Of a DNA stretch of 64,000 nucleotides, positions 57,112 to 64,000 are shown in pieces (position 1 is the first letter of the stretch; each line of letters opens with the position of its first letter). The DNA lies in assembly GCA_916610825.1 (NCBI GenBank), contig OU744450.1, positions 2,630,578-2,694,577 of the forward strand. The letters are read 5' to 3'. Made by a program: the position numbers and the translations under genes. Below the pieces are notes generated by a model that had not been told where the DNA came from, made no database searches, and worked only from the letters and a program-made list of their open reading frames with translations. Source of the stretch: Haliclystus octoradiatus. Its lineage: Eukaryota > Cnidaria > Staurozoa > Stauromedusae > Haliclystidae.

Positions 57112-57330
57112 TGTAGTATTCATAATAATTAGCATAATTAGTTATTAGTCTCTTTTGTATGTAACCTCGTAATCTTGTAGTATAAATAGCTTTGTAATCA
57201 TTTAGTTTAGATAGAGTGTTATTCAAGCAGTGGTATATGCTGTATGTTATTAATTATATCTTTGACTTTATACAATTGACTACTTATTGTTGTTACCATT
57301 CTCTGGCTAGAGTTAATACAGAACTCTACA
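57112..57330 (+). repeat. 3' LTR of outer element
   Basis: 219 bp; directly followed by CAACAG, where the host exon resumes. Confidence 0.9.
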
Positions 57331-58469
57331 CAACAGCTAAATACAGTCTTTATACGATGATGGCAGTGTGCAAAGATGCTTCATTCAAATGTAAACTTTG
57401 TGATATATTCTTCATTGCAACGGAAACTGCAAAAGGAGATCCCAAATGTTATTTCCAATGTAGCTACGATCAATCAGTAGCAAATGTCAATGATCTGCCA
57501 ACCGATAACACTTTCGACACTTATGTGAATTTCGGACTTGAAATTGAGAAAAATGCTGACACGGATTCAAAGAAAGAGGAATTTATTCAAAAAGGTATGG
57601 AAATGACGGGGGAAAAGATTCTTCAGACAAGAGAATACTTCCTCTATTCCCTGTTGCATGGATGGCAATGAAGGCAATTCTTACAATTGGTTCATTAGCA
57701 GCAGTTGGATGGGCATCTAACCGTGCTGAAAAAAACGGCCATGCAACTGGAACAGCAGCTAAACTTGCATCCCCTCTGATAAAAGATGGTCAGGCTACCG
57801 ATGCGTGCTTCATGGCTGATTCAATTGTCAATGTTCAATTGCCGACGATGGAAATAATAAGGAAAAGACTGAGCTACGTGGAGGTTGGCAATAAAGTCGA
57901 ATCATTGGACGGAAACAGGAAAGGCAATCTACACCCATGTCTATTACATGGCACATTCTAAAGAGAAACTTATTGGATCTTTGTTGAGTGTACACTACAG
58001 AGATGCAACAAAGAGGATAAGTAACATAGGCATTAGCGGAAGACATTTAATCTACGTAACTAAAGCAAATACAACAACGGTAAATGCCCCAACCAAAAAC
58101 CCCGTCCAAGCCAAAGATTTAAACATAGGTGATGAAAATCTCTTGGTCATGAATAATGAAAGTCAATTAAAACCCCAACAAATAGTTGATATCGTTCCCT
58201 TCCAATCTGAAGTGCGACATCCTTTGACAGAAAACCATCATATTATAGTCGATGGTGTTCATGCCTCTGTTCATGTCTTGAATGAAAATTTGTATCGAAC
58301 GATGACATCTCCGCTCCGTGCCCTATACAGCATCAACCCCGAATGGAACAAAAGTGATTTTGTTGAGAGAATAGTGAAGTTTGTTGAATCTGTCAAAGAG
58401 CCAATTGTCAACAAAGGGCTTGTCAGAAGTGTTGCTGGTCTAAGCATGGTGGAAGCAGTCACAATGTGA
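57331..58469 (+). pseudogene. Hint (hog-type) domain protein paralogue, interrupted by LTR elements
   Basis: Downstream of the LTR the sequence is collinear with exon 2 of the intact gene at 60320-62434. It has FKCKLCDIFFIATET, TFDTYVNFGLE, then the Hint region ACFMADSIVNVQLP, GISGRHLIYVT, PLTENHHIIVDGVHASV and the C-terminal SPLRALYSINPEWNKSDF, ending in TGA at 58469. Two frameshifts break it: one in or near the G run at about 57606, one near 57910. The exon's left piece continues before the LTR (about 48190-48228, ending GTAGAAGACCTTCGCACAAC). No signal-peptide exon was found. The interruption and frameshifts make it inactive. Confidence 0.85.
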
Positions 58470-58472
58470 AAG

Positions 58473-60319
58473 TGCGTGATGGAGGAAACGTCAATATCAT
58501 CACAACTAAAATATTTTATTAACTGTCTTACTCAAATTTAATTTTTGGATGAATTATTCAAATACTGTATATCGATATAAACGTTTATCATATAGTTTAT
58601 TCTCATTCTCAAGAATGATATTACATGGCAGAATTATAATATAATAATAATAACACTAAAGGGTCACCACATACTTGCCATGTTTGTATTCATATTTACT
58701 AAACGAGAAAATGTTGGGAGACACGAGTGAAGCGCTAAAAAATCACGAGCTCTGAGCGAGTGATTTTTAGCTTCCCGAGTGACCCTAGAATTTCATGCAC
58801 GCTCTTTCGACCAATCAGATCGCAGAAAACCTTCGTGATATTTTAGAAAGCTCACTGGTACCCTTGGGAATCATTAAAAAAAAGTGTATTTTCAAAAGAT
58901 CGTGACCCCTATATTTCAATTTATTTTTATAGAACACCAACGTACCCGCCGTGAACAAGCCCTATAGCGGGAATTGTGGACTTGTGATGTAGCGTATAAC
59001 TCCAGCATGTTTCATGTTCGACTCTAGTTCTGTTTTATGACCTATATAGTTTCTTGACCACATTATTATAGATATACCACCATCGCTTTATTCATTTTTA
59101 TGCTTGTTTCATTTATTTCAATTTCCTTTCTTCATCTTACCTTTCTTATGTTTGTACCGCCATTTCCGATTCAATCATGCATTCCTCTAACACTCCAACC
59201 TCGATGCAGACTAAAACTTAATTAAGGAAACCGTAAACTCTGCATAGCCGACCCAACGAAGCAATTTTGCTGACAATGCAATACACATTTTTCACAAGTG
59301 ACTCTTATTATGTACCAGCCAATCAAATGATTAGTATCAATTATGTGATAAATACAAGTGGGGTAATATTTCCGACTTTCAATCTCATACTGGATTTCAA
59401 GAAATGTACAAGAGAAATCATACAGCCTATATATTTATGAGCTAAACGTGTTAACACCCAGTAATGTTTAAATCTAATTGCCGTATTGAATTTAAAATTC
59501 AAAAATGGTAATGCTAGATTTTCAAGTGAATTTGTATATATCCTAATCGAAAGTCTGTGAAACCTCGATGACTCTCATAATGATGAGCTGACTATGCGGG
59601 AAGTACTACATACGAATATCAGTTTACTGAAATGTAAAAAATGATCTAAGAATATAGCGATATGACTAGCATTCTATAATCACAACACAAAATGACCAAT
59701 CCTTCTTTGGGGTAGCCAATAAATCTAGACCTAGCTACTATTTGAATCCACATAATTTCTATCATTTCTCCTGTCAGCATATAATGAGTGACGCAGCACT
59801 CAACTGTCTTCATCTTTATAACTCAACGAATTATTCTCAATTTCTAATGTTTTCTATACTTTTAACGTATAAACGGCACAAATCACTAACGCAGCTGAGA
59901 GTGGAATTCCACGCACTGTCATGGTTCCTCTTTAGACTTTGCGTATATTGTTAATGACAGCCGCGTTTTCTTCACATCTATACATATCGTATAGGACTAT
60001 AGGTGTTCTACTAAGTTGCGTATCATGTCAGGAAATCGTGGTAAGCGAATAAAACTGATAACATCAGTTAATATTCGATTAGAGATTTGGAGTTGCAACA
60101 TTCTTTTCATTCAACGTTTTCATTGTTTCCCTGCCCTACCTTTTGAAGAAAGATATGTAATATCCTTACCTCATATAGATAATGAAAACAAGTAATACGA
60201 AGGTATATATACTTATTTTTGTATTTTATTAATCTAGATTTACACTGACATCATAGCTATTTAAACAAGTACATTGTATTCTATATCTATATCAGTTGAA
60301 ATTCTAATTTAATTTCATC
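58473..60319. other. Intergenic between tail-to-tail Hint copies
   Basis: No gene. It has inverted repeats at 58656-58792 (AAGGGTCACC with GAGTGACCCT, inner GCTAAAAAATCAC with GTGATTTTTAGC) and a solo end of the 31354 MITE family at 58985-59036 (TAGCGTATAACTCCAGCATG, TTCGACTCTAGTTCTG). Confidence 0.5.
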
Positions 60320-62434
60320 TTACATTGAGATTGTTTCCATCAAGCTAAGACCAGCAGCACTTCTGACGAGGCCTTCGTTGAAGATTGGCTCTTTTAGAGA
60401 CTCAACAGATTGTACCATTCTCTCAACGAACGTACTCTTGTTCCATTCAGGATTGATGTTGTACAAGGCACGCAGTGGTGATGTCATTGCACGATACAAA
60501 GCTTCATTCAAGACATGAACAGATGCATGGACACCATCGACTATAATATGATGGTTTTCTGTCAAAGGATGACGCACTTCAGATTGGAAGGGAATAACAT
60601 CGACGACTTGTTGTGGTTTTAATTGGTTGTCTCTATTCATGACCCAGACATAATCACCAGTGTTTAGATCTTTGGCTTGGATGGGGTTTGTGGTTGGGGC
60701 AGTTGTTATTGTAGTATTTTCTTTGGTAGCGTAAATCAAATGCCTTCCACTGATACCAACGCTGCTGATTCCCTTTGTTTCGTCTCTATAGAATACGCTC
60801 AACAACGATCCAACAAGTTTTTCGTCCGCATGTGCTATGTAATATACAGGGGTGTAGATTGATTTTCCTGTTTGCTCGTCCAATGATTCGATTTTATCTC
60901 CAACTTCCACTGTTCGTAATGGTTTCTTTATAATTTCCATATCAGGCAATTGGACATTGACGAATGAATCAGCCATAAAGCATGCGCCAGCACCTTGAGC
61001 AACTTTCATGAGAGGACTTATAATTTTAACAGCTGTTCCAACTTCGGGGTGCTTCCGTGCCGCATTTCTAGATGCCCAACCAATAGCATACGCACTTGCT
61101 ATATTCAATATTACTTTTATGGCAACAAGTGCAAACAAACCAATAACGAATCGCTTTGTTGATTTATTTTGAGAAAGTGCCATACCTTTGCGAATGAGAG
61201 ACTGTTTCTTGAAATCTGTATTTCCTTTGGAATTCATTTCAAGACCAATGTTGACATAAGTCTCAAACGTATTCTCGGTTGGGAGATTCTTAGCATGTTG
61301 TACTGTCTTCTCATAAGTACATGTCAGATAGCAGTTTGGGTCTCCCATGACTGTTTCTGTTGCAATAAAGAAAATGTCACATAATCTGCATTTGAATGAT
61401 CCATCTTTGCATAGAGCTATCATGCTGAAGAGACTGTATGTTGCAGTTTTACGCAATTTCGGAAGATCGAGAGTATTCAGTTCCTTTTTTCTTTGGAGCT
61501 CTGTTGTTCTTGCTCCTCCTCTCAAGTCTTTACTTATTTTGAAAACAATTGTGTCAACAGCTGTTTTCAGTACATTTTTATTGGCATCCTATATATAAAG
61601 GACAAAGAAATTATTTATTGTATGTTAAACTTAACATATCTTATACAGCAAATAGATTTAAAAAATATGTTATCGAATTATACTGTGAAATAAAGTCCAT
61701 AAAGTTATAACGCAATCAAAGCAGAAGGCATCAGAAAATCAATTGCTTGATACAATGATTTATAACAACTCGTTGTTGATGTTAGAAAAGGTCACAGATC
61801 ATTGTGCTTTTCAACCATGATTGGAAGATTTTTAAGTATACTCCTGCTTTTAGCAAAAAAATATTTACAAGGTTCCAAAACGATTCATCCCATGGTTAGT
61901 TTTTTGCTCGGATCCTTATTCCAAACACGAAGGACCACAAACAATAAACTTCTTGTTGTTTACAAGGTTAGCTTTCTTGGGGTTTTCATTTTCTTGCAAT
62001 ACAGGAAATGGACTAGTTTTGATTCGTTATATCGTTTTTTCACTTATGGCGAAAATGATTCGAATATCCACTGATTGGCTGATTCAACTGTAATACGTTA
62101 AAAAAATCCTTTCTGCAAATCTCGCTGGCTATATTATAGACATATTTATGATACACAAAATCTAACGTGTAACTTTTCACTAAATGATGGAAACAAAAAA
62201 TTTATTAATGTAATTTGAATGTGGGTCTTTGAAGACCTACTCGAAGTAGTTGAAAACCTTTATGTGTTTCTATAGCTGATTATTCTTCACGAATCGATGT
62301 AGAACAGCAATAATATGTTATTATTTATATACCTTCACATCTATATCCATGAATTTTGCACATTCTTCTTTCTTTCCGTGTACCCCGCCTAATGCACACC
62401 AGCAGATCAACACAAAGATAATGAATTGCTTCAT
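60320..62434 (-). CDS. Secreted/membrane Hint-domain (hog-type) protein, 456 aa, two coding exons
   Basis: Exon 1 (62333-62434) encodes a signal peptide (MKQFIIFVLICWCALGGVHG) and 14 more residues. Exon 2 (60320-61588) joins in phase 0, and the whole frame is intact. Residues ~90-125 hold a Cys cluster (FKCRLCDIFF, NCYLTCTY). A hydrophobic helix lies at ~180-205. From Cys237 (GACFMADS) a hedgehog-type Hint domain runs to ~395: VEVGDKIESLD, YTPVYYIAHADEK, GISGRHLIYA, QAKDLNTGDYVWV, PLTENHHIIVDGVHASV, then SPLRALY. In hedgehogs this domain self-cleaves and transfers cholesterol. Here the first Cys and the His317 are present, Ser replaces the usual Thr, and the late ASC-Y cysteine is Val. There is no hedge signalling domain. 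Whether it self-processes is unknown. Confidence 0.85.
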
Positions 62435-62722
62435 TTTTCCTTCTACAATGAGAAAAAAAAAATAGATGATCATAGAGTAAATTTACCTTTATAGTCCTGT
62501 CCATATTTTAGATATTGTTGTCGAAATTTTGAGATCTTGGTGGGTCAATCTTCAGAAAACAATATGTATATTATGAATGGCGATACAGAAATACATCTAT
62601 GCTGCTATCTTTTTATAAATGAATATTTAAAGGAAGAAAGACTAAACAATTACACTGCATATATTATAACAGTTACCTTGTGCTTATAGATATCCAATGT
62701 TTGATTCAAAACCAACATAAAT
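62435..62722 (-). other. 5'UTR with intron of the Hint gene
   Basis: On the minus strand a leader exon of about 45 nt ends at 62677 (AAG before GTAACT). The acceptor TTTTTTCTCATTGTAG ends at 62443, leaving AAGGAAAA before the ATG. Read by eye. Confidence 0.55.
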
Positions 62723-62744
62723 GAAATCAGACACAGAAATCAAA

Positions 62745-62753
62745 CCTTTTATA
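62745..62753 (-). promoter_or_regulatory. TATA box of the Hint gene
   Basis: TATAAAAGG on the minus strand, about 30 bp upstream of the expected start of the leader exon near 62720. A strong TATA fits an inducible or tissue-specific secreted-protein gene (inference). Confidence 0.6.
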
Positions 62754-62826
62754 CTCGCTATATAGCCACTTTATTTTAAGGTCAGATGACTGCCTCCAAA
62801 CAATACCATTATACGCCCTAGCTTGT

Positions 62827-63069
62827 CTACAAACTTTCTTGTTGATGCACCCACTGCTCCAGTTGTTCTATTGCTAGAGGTTGAACGATGTTCGTGTCTG
62901 CCAAACTTTCGTTTTTTTTTTTTAATTTCCTAGTTTCTGCCTTCAGAGCTGCTGAACCCATTAATTCATACTTCGAAGATTGTTGGATTAAAGTCGGAGC
63001 AAACGTGTCTGTGCAAGTAAATTCCCATAAAATATATTTTTCTTTTTCAATTGCGGTTTCAATTGTCAC
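62827..63069 (-). pseudogene. Possible retroelement C-terminal fragment
   Basis: An 80-codon minus-strand frame with WEFTCTDTFAPTLIQ and GSAALKAETRKLKK. The ALKAE-RK-KK pattern resembles the tail of some reverse-transcriptase polyproteins, but no catalytic motif is present. The same segment, more decayed, is at 44700-44800. It is part of a segmental duplication. Confidence 0.35.
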
Positions 63070-63109
63070 AAATTTAAGAGTGTTTGTGCGGCCTTTCGAT
63101 ATTAGGCTT

Positions 63110-63990
63110 TTTCTATTTACTAGGGTTTAACAATTTCTATTTACAATTATATTAGTTTCGGACATTTCATGAATCAAATATATACGAGCACGGATTCAAG
63201 TTATTCAACTTTGAAACTATATTATCTTAATTAATCATATGAATTCACTTACCTTTATTTTCTCTTGATTTGCTCATCCACATTAGCTGTGCAAGACAAC
63301 TAACTAATAAATAAATTTAAAACCTTTTATTTTAAGAACCGTTTCATTAATAATTAATTATCCAGTGAGTGAAATCAGTTTCAATTCCCATTATCATTTC
63401 AATTGTCTGGTTATCTTCTTCACAGTTCAATGACTACCTTTTATCTCTTTCGTAATTGCTTTGGTGGTAAACTCGAACTAGTCTGGCTCATAAATGTTAT
63501 TTCCATTTCAAAAAGACACTAAAATTGAATGAAATGACAAACATATTTCTTGTATTTCATTTTATTGTGTTTGATTATGCTGAAAATTAGGTATTGAAGT
63601 TTTTGACATGGCTTTAAGTACTTCTATAAAAACCTTGTTCGATGACGTAATTTTTCAGCGGGTCTCTTTTCAAATATGTCAGACGTTCAATGATTCCATA
63701 ATTTTTGACATATTACATCACAACTTTCAGTCTTCAGAATATCTTAAAGGATCAATATTGACCGGCGAGCTCTACGCGCTTAGAATCACGTGCCTGATTG
63801 ACGTTCGTATGGTTCTGCACCTGAAGCCATGATAAAACTGAAATTTGAAGCCCTGACTGACGTTGATCGTGGAATTTATGCTAAGCTTAGTTCAAGATGA
63901 TCTCGTAGCGACTGCCGGTCTATTTTGCTCATTTTATTATTCCCTTTGCTTGCCATTTGGCTGTTAGAAAATCGATAAGCCACAATAAAT
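63110..63990. repeat. Segmental duplication, second pair (copy at 44690-45960)
   Basis: Collinear with 45045-45960. It lacks the foldback inserted at 45151 and carries the TTAA MITE instead. No gene seen. Confidence 0.8.
63748..63932. mobile_element. TTAA-target MITE, copy 2
   Basis: Starts AGGATCAATATTGACCGGCG after TTAA (63744-63747). Ends TGCCGGTCTATTTTGCTCAT before TTTA, a near-TTAA. Same ends as 39998-40196. The paralogous locus near 45895 has no insert (AATATCTCGATTATTCC). Confidence 0.8.
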
Positions 63991-64000
63991 TGATAATCCA

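Larger units (their letters stand above)
48229..57330 (+). mobile_element. Gypsy-type LTR retrotransposon (outer), split by a second LTR element
   Basis: Two 219-bp LTRs at 48229-48447 and 57112-57330 begin TGTAGTATTC and end CTCTACA. They are almost identical (for example AATCGTG versus AATCTTG). CAAC flanks both sides. The LTR holds a TATAAATAG box at 48298. Coding order is gag, protease, RT, RNase H, integrase. It is inserted inside the exon of the Hint-domain pseudogene and itself carries the element at 49763-54426. Confidence 0.92.

Noticed and set aside
1-64000. CRISPR arrays, bacterial operons, integrons
   Set aside because: The window is eukaryotic (spliced genes, SINE, LINE, polyA signals); the tandem repeats are minisatellites without spacer structure.

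Overview
The window is AT-rich nuclear DNA of an invertebrate animal. Genes are split by GT-AG introns, the two recognisable host genes are animal-type splicing factors (PRPF19 and an SRRM2/CWC21 relative), and transposons of every class are scattered through it: a tRNA-derived SINE, PHD-finger CR1-like LINEs, Gypsy LTR elements, TTAA- and TAA-target DNA transposons, and foldback elements. A tunicate-like or other small invertebrate deuterostome or cnidarian would fit. The sequence alone does not settle the species.

Layout. (1) 1-3615: the last four coding exons of PRPF19 (+), with a 63-bp minisatellite, a microsatellite and a SINE in its introns. (2) 3616-13600: no convincing gene; degenerate SINEs, a degenerate tandem repeat, a long foldback palindrome, a direct-repeat pair and a LINE 3' remnant. 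(3) 13617-14295: a compact candidate gene for a small secreted basic protein, with TATA box, signal peptide and polyA signal. (4) 17266-21100: a nearly complete two-ORF LINE (-). (5) 23186-34750: a complete seven-exon SRRM2-like gene (+), with a TIR element and a GATCTG-type minisatellite in its introns and a poly-serine C-terminus. (6) 35521-39119: a 3.6-kb DNA element with perfect 37-bp TIRs and TTAA target duplications. It carries a THAP-domain gene (-) and a damaged P2X7-ballast-like gene (+), and no DDE transposase that I can recognise. (7) 41348-63990: a gene-family neighbourhood shaped by segmental duplication. It holds an intact secreted helical/Cys-rich protein gene (-) and a truncated copy of its first 100 bases. 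It also holds an intact gene (-) for a signal-peptide protein with a hedgehog-type (hog) Hint domain and no hedgehog signalling domain. A Hint paralogue (+) is a pseudogene, split by a 9.1-kb Gypsy element that itself contains a second, oppositely oriented Gypsy element.

The most interesting parts are the Hint-domain family with a new N-terminal region, the THAP plus P2X7-ballast TTAA element, the layered insertions whose empty sites survive in paralogous copies within the window, and the two uncharacterised secreted proteins. Exon limits were set by eye from splice consensus, reading frame and recalled family similarity; no alignment or database search was run.
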